A DNA stretch of 64,000 nt from Clostridium sp. DSM 17811 (GTDB lineage Bacteria; Bacillota; Clostridia; Clostridiales; Clostridiaceae). Below, in pieces: positions 52,244 through 61,702 of the stretch. A program made the position numbers and the translations under genes. Every line of letters starts with the position of its first letter. Within the stretch, counting starts at the first letter, position 1. Location of the stretch: positions 1 through 64,000 of the forward strand of contig NZ_JAHLDU010000018.1 in assembly GCF_018861905.1 (NCBI RefSeq), given 5' to 3'. A model generated the notes under the pieces. The model made no database searches. It worked only from the letters and a program-made list of their open reading frames with translations, and had not been told where the DNA came from.

Positions 52244-53803
52244 TTATCTATTTATAGAGTCTTCTTCATTTACATCATTATTTGTTAATGAACTTTTCAC
52301 TTCTTGTGATTTTGAAGTCCATTTTTTTCTATACAATACAATTGATGCCCCTATCATTAGGACTACCGTTCCCCAACCAAAAACAATACTTGAAACTATT
52401 TCAACTTTGCCTTTACTAAATAATTCAGTAATTAAATTGAACATATTTGTTACCACAACCGCTCCGAGTAATAATGGCGTAAAATATTTCAATAAATAGT
52501 CCCACCATATTCCGACTTTGAAGTCTGAATGCGCATTTGCTTCCTGCCTAAGTTTACTAGTTCCATAAAAATAACTAATTAAAATAACTTCTACGAGTCC
52601 AAGTCCTGCTATTACAATATTTCCTACATAAGCATCAACTATATCTAATATATAGTTGAATCCTGCATAACTTGCAAAACATGCACTGCCACAAAACCCA
52701 ACTATAGAAATAATTGAAACAAGCTTTTCGCGAGAAATATCAAATTTATCTAAAGCTGCAGTTGTAAATGATTCTAGCATTGAAATACTAGATGATAAAC
52801 CTGCAATAAATAGACAAAAGAAAAATAAGAAACCTAATAACCCTTGGACCACTACATTTGTTGACATTGTTGAAATAGCAATTGGAAATGCCATGAATGC
52901 GACACCTGCACCTGTACCAAATGATGTGAATTTTACACCCATACTATTTACTAAATGACCTAATGTTGAGAATACTAACACACCTGCAATAAGATCAAAA
53001 CTTGCATTAGCTAAAACTGTTATAACCGCACTGTTTACGATATCTGCTTTCTCATTTAAGTATGAACCATATGCAATCATAACACCTACAGCTAAAGTTG
53101 TAGAGAAAAACACTTGTGCATAAGCTGAAACCCAGATACTAGGATTTAATATTTTTGAGAAATCTGGTTTGAAGAGTGCTTCGAGTCCTATTGCAGCACC
53201 GTCTAAATTTATTGCATTAATCATAAATATAATCATTAAGACCATTAACATAGGTGTAAAAAACATCGACATTTTTTCTATTCCGCCAGAAATCCCCTTT
53301 TTAACAATCAGCCAGTTGCAAATCCAGACTACAATAACCGCTATTAAAATATAAATACTAATACCAGCACCCAAATCTAATGCATTTTTCGCACTTCCTG
53401 TAACCATGCCCATTATAGGTCCTGGGTTTGATAGCCAGTTAATAATACCAAATGCATGTCCTAATGAAAAAACCATAAAGACAACAGCCACAGCAATAAT
53501 AGTAGAGTAATACGTCATAACAATAATTGGTACCATTACTTGAATCCACCCAATGATTTCTAATTTCTTTTTTAATTTTGCAAATGCCTTTACTGATCCT
53601 CCACGGATTTTTCTACCATAAGCGTACTCCATAATCATTAATGGTATAGCGCAAGTTATAAGTGCTACAAAATATGGCAAAAGGAATGCTCCTCCGCCAT
53701 TTTTATAAGCTTGAAATGGGAATCTCCATAAATTTCCTAAACCAATTGCAGCTCCAGCTGCTGCAAAAATAAATCCTTTCCTGCTTTTCCAATTTTCTCT
53801 CAC
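52244..53803 (-). CDS. Sodium-dependent amino acid transporter, NSS (MetP-like)
   Basis: This protein of about 519 residues has about 11-12 membrane segments. The first helix shows FIFAAAGAAIGLGNLWRFPF, the NSS substrate and sodium site, and AFMAFPIAIS and FFCLFIAGLSSSISMLE follow in helices 7-8. Family members use sodium to import methionine, alanine or other amino acids. I chose GTG 53803, six bases after GAGGAGG; an ATG at 53818 overlaps that site. It forms an operon with metS. The 190 bases upstream show no gene. Confidence 0.88.
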   Translation of the reverse strand: MRENWKSRKGFIFAAAGAAIGLGNLWRFPFQAYKNGGGAFLLPYFVALITCAIPLMIMEYAYGRKIRGGSVKAFAKLKKKLEIIGWIQVMVPIIVMTYYSTIIAVAVVFMVFSLGHAFGIINWLSNPGPIMGMVTGSAKNALDLGAGISIYILIAVIVVWICNWLIVKKGISGGIEKMSMFFTPMLMVLMIIFMINAINLDGAAIGLEALFKPDFSKILNPSIWVSAYAQVFFSTTLAVGVMIAYGSYLNEKADIVNSAVITVLANASFDLIAGVLVFSTLGHLVNSMGVKFTSFGTGAGVAFMAFPIAISTMSTNVVVQGLLGFLFFFCLFIAGLSSSISMLESFTTAALDKFDISREKLVSIISIVGFCGSACFASYAGFNYILDIVDAYVGNIVIAGLGLVEVILISYFYGTSKLRQEANAHSDFKVGIWWDYLLKYFTPLLLGAVVVTNMFNLITELFSKGKVEIVSSIVFGWGTVVLMIGASIVLYRKKWTSKSQEVKSSLTNNDVNEEDSINR

Positions 53804-53995
53804 TGAGCACCTCCTCATTCGTAATATACTAATCTTCCTTTATAAGTATCAATACTTTCCTGTGTAATTACAATTCCATAAATCTTATAATTCACTAATA
53901 TACATTATACATCCTTAAACTATATTTTACATACTTAATATAATGTTCTACAGAAATCTAAAAATATACCTACAGCTTTTATTATCAACAAAAAT

Positions 53996-54015
53996 AGAGC
54001 CCATTTCTGAGCTCC
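53996..54015 (-). terminator. Weak terminator of the GGDEF/EAL gene
   Basis: A short stem, GGAGC with GCTCT on the minus strand, is followed by AUUUUUGUU just beyond the stop codon. The stem is only five pairs, so confidence is limited. Confidence 0.4.
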
Positions 54016-54017
54016 TT

Positions 54018-56342
54018 TCAAATAATATTTCCTAAGCAATACTTCTTGTGAAAATCAGAGGCAATCATCGGTTTCCCTATTAGATACCCTTGAATAGACT
54101 GACATCCAAGTTCTTTTAATGTAAGGAATTCCGTTTCTGTTTCAATTCCTTCTGCAATAACTTTAATATCCAAACTATCTGCAACCGCTAATATAGCTTT
54201 AATTATAGCTATATTTTTAGAGTTGTTATCTAAATTTATTATAAGTGATCTATCTATTTTTATAGTATCAATAGGAAGTTTGCTTAACCAACTAAGGGAT
54301 GAATAACCTGTACCGAAATCATCCATTGAAATTTTTATCCCTTTGGATTTTAACTCTAAAAGGACTTTTATTATTAAATTAATGTCCTCCATAGCCTCAT
54401 CCTCAGTAATTTCAAGGTTTAAATACTTAGGATCTAATGATTGATTACAACATATATTCATTACTAATTGAACAAAATTTGCTTGTATTAATTGTTTATA
54501 TGAGGTATTTACGGATACACTAAAATTCTTTGAACCCGAATTTTGCCATTTTTTACACTGAACGCAAGCATTATGCAGCATCCAATTATCGATTTCTACC
54601 ATTTTACCTATTTTCTTTGCTATTGGAATAAATTCTATAGGTTGAATAACCTTATCTCCACATTTCCACCTTATAAGAGATTCAGCACTTAATACTTTCA
54701 TTAATTTCAAATCTATAATAGGCTGATAATACGTTATAAATTCGTTTTTCTCCATAGCGCTTTTTAAGTTCTTTTCCATTTCTAACATGTGTCTATTGTT
54801 AGAACTCATGATGTTATTATATAGACGATACCCATGGCCACCACTATTTTTAACTTCATACATAGCTAAGTCCGCATTTCTTATTAAAGTGTCTACATCA
54901 TTTCCGTGCTGTGGAAATAAACTAATACCAACACTTGCACCAATATATAGTGACTCTTCATTGTATATATAAGCGCTACTTAATATTTCCACAATTTTTT
55001 CTGCAATTTTTGTTGCACCTGCTGCTGAAATTAAATCTCTTATAATTACAATAAATTCATCCCCACCAATTCTACTTACTATATCCTTTGATTTTGCAAT
55101 ATTATTCTCCAATCTCTCTGCCACCTTTGCAAGAACCATATCTCCTACCTGATGACCAAAACTTTCATTTATAGCCTTGAATTTATCTAGAGTTATAAAG
55201 AAAACCGCTAAATTTTCATTTTTATTTTTGAGCAAATCTCTAATGTTCTCTAGCAATTTTTTTCTATTTGTAAGCCCTGTAAGAGCGTCATAATTTGCAA
55301 GTGATACAATAGTTTCATCCGATTTTTTTAGTCTTTGGAACATATCGTTAAATTTAGATCCAAGTTCAGAGATTTCATCGTTTCCTTTTAAAATTATGCT
55401 TGGAAATACATCATAAGAATTGTGTACATTCTCAACTACTGAGTTTATAATTTTAATTTTTCTCACAACAAATACGTGTATTAATATAAAAATACTTAAA
55501 GAAAATATTATTAAAGCAACAAGCACAATTAAAAAATAGAAATCCAATGTATTTTGCGCCTTTTTAGAAACATTTCTTTCTGATGTAATCTTCACGAAAA
55601 AAGAAGGTTTTGAAAATATATCGTTAATTAAGCCATAACTACTAATAATTTTTTCATTACTTACTTTAACAAATTCATTTTTTCTTATAAAGTCGTTGTT
55701 TAAAATTAATTCTTTATCATAATACGCTATTTCCGTTTTAATTCCCGTATTTTGGTTAAGCTTATCCATTTCCTCTTTATCATAATATTTCGCGAAAATC
55801 AAAAAACCAGGACTATGACCTAAACCGGATTTTTTTGTAATTCTTTGAGCAGATATTAAAATTGGGTATTTACCATATAAAGAAATTCCCTTGACATTTT
55901 TTGTATTATTATCACTTAATAGTTTATCAATACTTGAGGTTATATTTTTAGCAAAAGCCAACGTAAACATTTCCTTTGTGTCTTCTTTCGTATTTTTTTT
56001 ATAAATTATGTTCCCCTGATTATCAGTAATGAAAATAAAGTTTATTTTTGCCTCAGCCATAGAGGTTGTATCTTCAAAATTATCTTCTATATACTTATTA
56101 TTTCTGTTATTCACATAATTATAAGTTTCATCCCATCTTGCATAATCTAAATTTACATCATTTATATTATCCAGATCATTTTGAATATAATTAATGACAA
56201 CCTTAGTATCCTTAAAAGCTTTATCAATTTCCATATCAGTGAAACTCTTTAGTAAAAATAGTTTTGAAATTATATAAAGAAAACAAATTAAAATTAAGCT
56301 TACTAATAATACTATTCTAAATAATTTCGCTGAAAGTTTCAT
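54018..56342 (-). CDS. Membrane-bound diguanylate cyclase/phosphodiesterase with CHASE4-like sensor
   Basis: This 774-residue protein has a membrane helix at about residues 7-30, a CHASE4-like extracellular sensor to about 270 (LDYARWDETY is typical), a second helix at ~275-300, a HAMP-like linker, a GGDEF domain and an EAL domain. The cyclase site RIGGDEF is intact. The EAL signature reads AESLIRWK, keeping the metal-binding glutamate, and DDFGTGYSSL and IKIDRSLI are present, so both activities are possible. It would adjust c-di-GMP. Start 56342 follows GGGTGATAAAT. The 260 bases upstream to the next gene show nothing else. Confidence 0.9.
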   Translation of the reverse strand: MKLSAKLFRIVLLVSLILICFLYIISKLFLLKSFTDMEIDKAFKDTKVVINYIQNDLDNINDVNLDYARWDETYNYVNNRNNKYIEDNFEDTTSMAEAKINFIFITDNQGNIIYKKNTKEDTKEMFTLAFAKNITSSIDKLLSDNNTKNVKGISLYGKYPILISAQRITKKSGLGHSPGFLIFAKYYDKEEMDKLNQNTGIKTEIAYYDKELILNNDFIRKNEFVKVSNEKIISSYGLINDIFSKPSFFVKITSERNVSKKAQNTLDFYFLIVLVALIIFSLSIFILIHVFVVRKIKIINSVVENVHNSYDVFPSIILKGNDEISELGSKFNDMFQRLKKSDETIVSLANYDALTGLTNRKKLLENIRDLLKNKNENLAVFFITLDKFKAINESFGHQVGDMVLAKVAERLENNIAKSKDIVSRIGGDEFIVIIRDLISAAGATKIAEKIVEILSSAYIYNEESLYIGASVGISLFPQHGNDVDTLIRNADLAMYEVKNSGGHGYRLYNNIMSSNNRHMLEMEKNLKSAMEKNEFITYYQPIIDLKLMKVLSAESLIRWKCGDKVIQPIEFIPIAKKIGKMVEIDNWMLHNACVQCKKWQNSGSKNFSVSVNTSYKQLIQANFVQLVMNICCNQSLDPKYLNLEITEDEAMEDINLIIKVLLELKSKGIKISMDDFGTGYSSLSWLSKLPIDTIKIDRSLIINLDNNSKNIAIIKAILAVADSLDIKVIAEGIETETEFLTLKELGCQSIQGYLIGKPMIASDFHKKYCLGNII

Positions 56343-56605
56343 ATTTATCACCCATTCCATAGTTATTGCCTATTAACATAGTTTTAATCTTTTCCCCGCG
56401 AGTCATTACATATTACATGCAATCACTTCAAACCTCTTATAATTCTTATATCGGTTATATAAGACAAAACTTTATGTATTACCCCCACATGTGACTTTAA
56501 TAACCCTAATATTATTTATTATGCAGTTCTAATGCTCAAAATAATTTAAATTACTTGTGGTAATAATAATAAATATATATTATATTTTACTAGGAGATGA
56601 TAAAA

Positions 56606-56977
56606 TTGAAAGCAAATGAACTTTTAAATTATAAAAACTGGGTTGTAGTTGGTGATGTATTAAATCAATCAAAATATGCTTATAAAATATTACTTTCTTT
56701 AAAAATAAGTGAATTTAATGTGGTAGGTGTAAATCCATCTGTTGAAAATAAAAGCGTTTATAACAGGCTAAGCGATATACCCTACAATGTAGAAGTTTTA
56801 GATTTATGCATTAACCCCTATAAAGGCATCAAAATCCTTAAAGAAGCTCACTCGTTAAAAATAAATAAAGTACTCATTCAACCAGGGGCTGGAAGTCCTG
56901 AAATACTTGAGTTTTGCAAGATAAATGGAATACACGCAATAGAGGGATGTGCACTAATAGAATTATCAAAAAAATGA
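56606..56977 (+). CDS. CoA-binding domain protein (YccU-like)
   Basis: This protein of about 123 residues is a single Rossmann-type CoA_binding domain: NWVVVGDVLNQSKYAYKIL, then NVVGVNPS, VEVLDLCINP and the conserved end IQPGAGSPEILEFC...IEGCALIEL. Such proteins bind acyl-CoA or nucleotides; their role is not settled. The TTG at 56606 is nine bases after AGGAG, whereas the ATG at 56597 touches the ribosome site. It is followed by the mini-ORF and hydrolase gene. Confidence 0.82.
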   Translation: MKANELLNYKNWVVVGDVLNQSKYAYKILLSLKISEFNVVGVNPSVENKSVYNRLSDIPYNVEVLDLCINPYKGIKILKEAHSLKINKVLIQPGAGSPEILEFCKINGIHAIEGCALIELSKK

Positions 56978-57010
56978 AATAAAGTATACAATAAAGGAAG
57001 TGAGTATTTA

Positions 57011-57076
57011 GTGGAAGTGTCTATTTACAATAAGCACACTTTCACTAAAATAATACATGGAGATAAAAAAAATTAA
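57011..57076 (+). CDS. Possible 21-codon upstream ORF overlapping the MBL gene start
   Basis: GTG 57011 lies six bases after AAAGGAAGTGAG and opens a 21-residue frame ending at TAA 57074-57076, past the ATG of the next gene at 57057 in another frame. The main gene has no ribosome site of its own, so ribosomes from this mini-ORF could reinitiate on it. The peptide itself has no recognisable features. This is a translational-coupling hypothesis. Confidence 0.4.
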   Translation: MEVSIYNKHTFTKIIHGDKKN

Positions 57077-57950
57077 GGGAAATACATTCTGTATTACTAC
57101 TGGTATGACATATATACCATTTTATAAAATTAATGAAAAAGAAATAATTATGTTGGATTCTGGATGGGCAAAAGGGCAAAGACAAGGAATTGATGAACTA
57201 CTAGAAAAAAATAACTTTAAGGTAGTTGCCATAATATGCAGTCATGCTCATGTTGACCATATAGGTAACAATGCCTTTTTTAAAAATAAATTCAATTGTA
57301 TAATCGCAATGCCAGCCTACGAAGCTCTTGTTTGCAGTTCAGTAATAAATCTCAAACTTTATTACAGTAACCAAAAATTATCTGATGTTGCGTTGCATTT
57401 TGGTCATATGGTTTGTCAAACAGATATTATGATTTTTGATAATCAAAACTCGATATGTGTATGTGGCACTACATTCAAAATTCTTCATACGCCAGGGCAT
57501 AGTCCTGCACATATATGCATAACTACTCCAGATGATGTTGCCTATATTGGAGACGCACTTATAAGTCATGAAGTCATGAATGGCTCTAAAATGCCCTATG
57601 CCTATATACTCACAGAGGATTTGTTAAGCAAAGCAAAACTTTATGACTTAAAATGCAGCAAATACATAGTGGCACATAAAGGTATATACAACGAAATTAC
57701 TGGACTTATAACTGATAATATAAATTTCTATAAAAACAGAGCAAAAGCAATATATACTCTCATAGTAGGGGCTATGACAATGCAAGATATTCTAAAGACT
57801 GTTATTGAAAATTTTAATATTAATATAATCAATATATATAAATATACCCTTATCGAGCGAATGTTAAGGTCCTACGTTGAATATTTAAATGAAACAGGAC
57901 TTATAGTTTTAAATATGGCTAATGGATTTCTTAAATACTCAAAAGCCTGA
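57057..57950 (+). CDS. MBL-fold metallo-hydrolase
   Basis: This 297-residue metallo-beta-lactamase-fold protein has the metal motif SHAHVDHIG (HxHxDH) near residue 64, HTPGHSPAHI near residue 147, YIGDALIS with the bridging aspartate and VAHKG. The C-terminal ~80 residues form a helical tail (MTMQDILKTVIENF...) often seen in MBL proteins of unknown substrate. No in-frame start with a ribosome site exists upstream: a stop at 57051 precedes the ATG. Possible substrates include thioesters or lactones. Confidence 0.85.
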   Translation: MEIKKIKGNTFCITTGMTYIPFYKINEKEIIMLDSGWAKGQRQGIDELLEKNNFKVVAIICSHAHVDHIGNNAFFKNKFNCIIAMPAYEALVCSSVINLKLYYSNQKLSDVALHFGHMVCQTDIMIFDNQNSICVCGTTFKILHTPGHSPAHICITTPDDVAYIGDALISHEVMNGSKMPYAYILTEDLLSKAKLYDLKCSKYIVAHKGIYNEITGLITDNINFYKNRAKAIYTLIVGAMTMQDILKTVIENFNINIINIYKYTLIERMLRSYVEYLNETGLIVLNMANGFLKYSKA

Positions 57951-57974
57951 GAGATAATTTATTGTTTCTCAGGC
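57945..57974 (+). terminator. Terminator overlapping the MBL stop codon
   Basis: GCCTGAGA (57945-57952) and TCTCAGGC (57967-57974) form a perfect 8-bp stem. The left arm contains the TGA stop. The tail CTATTCTATTT is moderately T-rich. Confidence 0.65.
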
Positions 57975-58077
57975 CTATTCTATTTATAAAAGTTTAATAT
58001 TAAACAATATTTAGATGCCTATATCTATGATATAATTTACTGTATGATAAATGAGCATAAAAGGTTTGGTGATAAAA

Positions 58078-58764
58078 ATGTATAAGAAGATATTAGTAGT
58101 TGATGATGAATCCCGCATTGCAAATACTATCGCTTATGCCCTTAAACGTGAAGGCTTTAATGTAGCGGTTGCATATGATGGTGAGGCCGCCTTAAAAAAA
58201 ATAAAAGAATTCTGTCCGATTGTTTTAATACTAGATATTATGATGCCAAAATTGAATGGTTATGAAGTTCTTAAAAAAATAGAAGATAGAACAATGATTG
58301 GTATAATCATGCTAACTGCAAAGAGTGACATAGTCGATAAGATTTTGGGACTTGAGCTAGGTGCCGATGACTTTATCGTTAAGCCTTTTGATATGCGTGA
58401 ACTTACAGCAAGGGTCAACTCTCTTGTAAGAAGACTAGAGAAAGTTGCCATTAAAGAGGATTTGATATTAGGGAAGCTAAAAATCACAATACCCGAGAGA
58501 AAAGCAATGGTTGAAGGTACCTCTCTAGATTTAACCCCCAAAGAATTTGATCTTTTAGTTACACTTGTATCCCGAGCTGAGAAGGTATATTCGCGCGATG
58601 AGCTTCTAGACCTTGTTTGGGGAAGTGATTATCTTGGTAGCACTCGAACCGTAGATATTCATATGAGAAGATTAAGACAAAAGCTAGGAGTTCCATACGA
58701 GGAAATGTTACAAACAGTTCACGGAGTTGGGTATAGAGCTTCCGGAGGAATACATGCGAATTAG
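58078..58764 (+). CDS. OmpR-family response regulator
   Basis: This 228-residue protein has a receiver domain (ILVVDDESRI, phospho-acceptor D in VLILDIMMPKLNG, MLTAKSD, VKPFDMREL) and a winged-helix output domain (LTPKEFDLLVTLV, RTVDIHMRRLRQKLG, VHGVGYR). The start at 58078 follows GGTGATAAAA. It overlaps the kinase gene by 11 bases, so the two form a two-component system. The signal and targets are not evident; neighbouring VanW-like and propeller genes suggest envelope functions. Confidence 0.93.
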   Translation: MYKKILVVDDESRIANTIAYALKREGFNVAVAYDGEAALKKIKEFCPIVLILDIMMPKLNGYEVLKKIEDRTMIGIIMLTAKSDIVDKILGLELGADDFIVKPFDMRELTARVNSLVRRLEKVAIKEDLILGKLKITIPERKAMVEGTSLDLTPKEFDLLVTLVSRAEKVYSRDELLDLVWGSDYLGSTRTVDIHMRRLRQKLGVPYEEMLQTVHGVGYRASGGIHAN

Positions 58765-60211
58765 CATAAGAACTAAATCTAATCTGTTCCTTGCAGGACT
58801 TCTGCTTCTTACTGTTGGTATGCTTAGCTTATTAGTTTTAGGTGAGGTTAAAAAGGAACAACAAGTTCATTATGAAAGCCTACTTAGCCAACAATCTAAA
58901 GTGGCAAATATTTATATTAATCAATCTTATGCACTACATAGCGGTATAGAAAGCAACGAATTTCTTAAAAGCAAAGGTCCAGAACTCGCAAAACAAATTG
59001 GAATATTAAGTGATATGCAGGTAATCTTGTACAATATGAAAGGTGCAAAAGTTGGGAATTCATTTCCTATGGATTCATATAACAGTATCAATACTACCAT
59101 CCCCTATGCATCAAAAAACAAAGTTGCATATGAGGTCGATGATGAATTTCTTTATTATTCCACTCCAATAAGGACTACTGATGGCCAAATAGCTGTTGTT
59201 GAGTTCATTTACCCCTTAAAAGAAAATATAAATTTTCTAAAAAAAATAATTATGATTTTCGTATATATAGGTAGCCTAGTATTTGTCCTTAGTTATATCA
59301 TTGGCTATATCTATTTTAACAGCATAGTAAGTGATATCTTAAAACTAAAAAAACATATAGATGAAATAAAGATAGGTGGTTTTAAAAAGATCCAAATATT
59401 AAAACGAAATGATGAGCTTAAAGACCTTGAGCAAGGCATATGTTTCATGGATAGCCGAATTGAGGAAAATATTAAAACTATGGATAAAGAGCAAGAGCAA
59501 CTAAAATATGCAGTAGAAAAACTTAAAATATTAGAGAAGCAACAAAAACGTTTTATCGGAAACATTACTCATGAGTTTAAAACACCTTTGACTATTATCC
59601 GTGCCTATGTGGACTTAATAGAAATGTACACCGACGATCCATTGCTTCTAGAAGATGCTAAGAAAAATATAAGTAAGGAGACAGATAAACTTTTAGACAT
59701 GGTAGAAAAAGCACTTCATCTCTCTTCCCTTGAAAAATACGATTTTGAATTTAATGCAGAACCTATTGAAATCATGGAGCTACTAAGTGGTATTTGTGAT
59801 CGTATTAACGTAAAAGCTAAAAAATTTGAATTAACAATGTTTTGTGATCTTAATAAAGCTTATATTTTGGCTGATCATGAAAGCGTAATGCAAATTTTTA
59901 TTAATATATTGGATAATGCAATTAAATATAACAAACCAAACGGTCAAATATTTATAAATAATTATATAGATAATGGCAATGTTTGTATCGTTATAAGGGA
60001 TACAGGCATTGGTATACCTATTGAGTCAAAAGATAAGATCTTTCAGCCTTTCTATAGAGTAGATAAAGAAAGATCCAGGCAAACTAGTGGAATAGGACTA
60101 GGGCTAGCACTCGTAAAAAAATTAGTTGAGATGCAAAATGGTACCATAGAACTTATTAATATTGAAGAAAAAGGAACAACTATAAAAGTTTCATTTCCAC
60201 ATTTATTATAA
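58754..60211 (+). CDS. Sensor histidine kinase
   Basis: This 485-residue membrane kinase has helices at about residues 8-30 and 165-190 flanking an extracellular sensor domain, then a linker and coiled coil. The H-box is FIGNITHEFKTPLTIIRAY, the N-box FINILDNAIKYN, and DTGIGIP and GIGLGLAL the G-boxes. It would phosphorylate the regulator encoded just upstream. ATG 58754 is five bases after GGAGG and lies inside the last codons of the regulator gene. Confidence 0.93.
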   Translation: MRISIRTKSNLFLAGLLLLTVGMLSLLVLGEVKKEQQVHYESLLSQQSKVANIYINQSYALHSGIESNEFLKSKGPELAKQIGILSDMQVILYNMKGAKVGNSFPMDSYNSINTTIPYASKNKVAYEVDDEFLYYSTPIRTTDGQIAVVEFIYPLKENINFLKKIIMIFVYIGSLVFVLSYIIGYIYFNSIVSDILKLKKHIDEIKIGGFKKIQILKRNDELKDLEQGICFMDSRIEENIKTMDKEQEQLKYAVEKLKILEKQQKRFIGNITHEFKTPLTIIRAYVDLIEMYTDDPLLLEDAKKNISKETDKLLDMVEKALHLSSLEKYDFEFNAEPIEIMELLSGICDRINVKAKKFELTMFCDLNKAYILADHESVMQIFINILDNAIKYNKPNGQIFINNYIDNGNVCIVIRDTGIGIPIESKDKIFQPFYRVDKERSRQTSGIGLGLALVKKLVEMQNGTIELINIEEKGTTIKVSFPHLL

Positions 60212-60315
60212 AATATACAATTTAGAAACAAACGTGTATACTTTTGAAATAATATACTGATATTATATGTTTATACAATAAAAACTTAACAGAATATGGG
60301 GGAATAATAAAACTT

Positions 60316-61674
60316 ATGAGAAAAAGTATAAAAATAATGATAATCTTACTATTAATAGTCGTTTTGGGAACTAGTGGGCTTTATGCATATGTTAATTATA
60401 ATACAAAAAAGTGGACAAGTCTTGTATATCCAGGTGTTAAAATCGGTGAATTAGATATATCTGGGAAAACACTAGCGCAGTCAAAAGATATGGTAACTCA
60501 GAAATATCAATCCACTATGTTAAAGAAAAACGTAAATATTAAAACACCGCAGAAGACATATTCGTTAAATTTTGCAAAAATGAATGCAAAATATAATGTT
60601 GATGAGGTAGTTAATGAGGCTTTTAATTACGGCAAAAATTTATCGCTGTACGAAAAATATAAATTGATTAGAAAACCTCAAGTCAAGGTAATTAATATGA
60701 AATTTACATATGATTCTAAACCTCTAACAGATCTAATTTCTAATATGAAAAAAGAAATTAATAGCACTCCTAAAAATGCAAGCATTTATATGAATGGTGA
60801 TAACTTCGTTGTTACACCTGACACAAAAGGATCTACACTTATGGATGATAAACTAAAAAAAGAAATCTTAAGTAAACTAAATGGAGACGTAAACTCTTCG
60901 AATATTAGTGTAAGCGCAGAGATTAAAACTACTTTAGCAACTGTAACGAAAGAAAAACTTCAAACTGTTAACACAAAACTTTCAAGTTTTTCTTCTGATT
61001 TTAGTACTTCAGCATATGGTAGATCCACTAATATAACCCTTGCAACAAAAAGTATTAACGGAACTATTCTAATGCCTGGAGAAAGTTTTAGTTTCAACGA
61101 CACTGTAGGTAAAAGAACAGCCGACAAAGGTTATCAGCCAGCACCCGTTGATATTGGTACCAAAGTAAGTTCCGATTATGGTGGTGGAATATGTCAAGTA
61201 TCTACATCATTATATAATGCCATACTTAGGTCAAACATTAAATCTACTGAGAGGAACCATCATTCCATACCCTCAACTTATATACCACTAGGTATGGATG
61301 CAACAGTAGATTGGGGTAATTTAGACTACAAATTTACTAACACCTTAGGATATCCTGTTTTTATTGAGAGTATTGTGAACAATAAGATACTAACTTTTAA
61401 TGTTTATTCTAATTCAAGTTTAGCCAATAAGTCTTATACTCTTGTGAATGATATATATGCTGCTGTTCAACCTGGCCCTACTCAGTATATAGATGATGCT
61501 ACTCTTCCTGTTGGTAGTATTGTTCAAGAACAATTTCCTTTGGTTGGATATAAAGTAAGAACATATAAAAATACAATTCAAAATGGTAATGTAATTAATC
61601 ATGAATTAATTTCAAATGATAGCTATCAGTTAAAAGCTGAAGTAATTAGAGTAGGTATAAAAAAAGTTAAGTGA
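60316..61674 (+). CDS. VanW-family exported protein with G5-like tail
   Basis: This 452-residue protein has an N-terminal signal or anchor helix (IMIILLLIVVLGTSGLYAYV), a peptidoglycan-binding-like region repeated twice (KIGELDISGKTLAQSKDMV; NFVVTPDTKGS), the VanW domain (MPGESFSFNDTVGKRTADKGY, GGGICQVSTSLYNA, HSIPSTYIPLGMDATV) and a G5-like C-terminus (VQEQFPLVGYKVRTYK). VanW proteins are linked with cell-wall processes; the chemistry is unknown. It follows a two-component system by about 100 bases. The GGGGG before the ATG is rather distant (about 13 bases). Confidence 0.88.
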   Translation: MRKSIKIMIILLLIVVLGTSGLYAYVNYNTKKWTSLVYPGVKIGELDISGKTLAQSKDMVTQKYQSTMLKKNVNIKTPQKTYSLNFAKMNAKYNVDEVVNEAFNYGKNLSLYEKYKLIRKPQVKVINMKFTYDSKPLTDLISNMKKEINSTPKNASIYMNGDNFVVTPDTKGSTLMDDKLKKEILSKLNGDVNSSNISVSAEIKTTLATVTKEKLQTVNTKLSSFSSDFSTSAYGRSTNITLATKSINGTILMPGESFSFNDTVGKRTADKGYQPAPVDIGTKVSSDYGGGICQVSTSLYNAILRSNIKSTERNHHSIPSTYIPLGMDATVDWGNLDYKFTNTLGYPVFIESIVNNKILTFNVYSNSSLANKSYTLVNDIYAAVQPGPTQYIDDATLPVGSIVQEQFPLVGYKVRTYKNTIQNGNVINHELISNDSYQLKAEVIRVGIKKVK

Positions 61675-61702
61675 TCACTTATTCTAAAAAGGGGAAGTAA
61701 AT

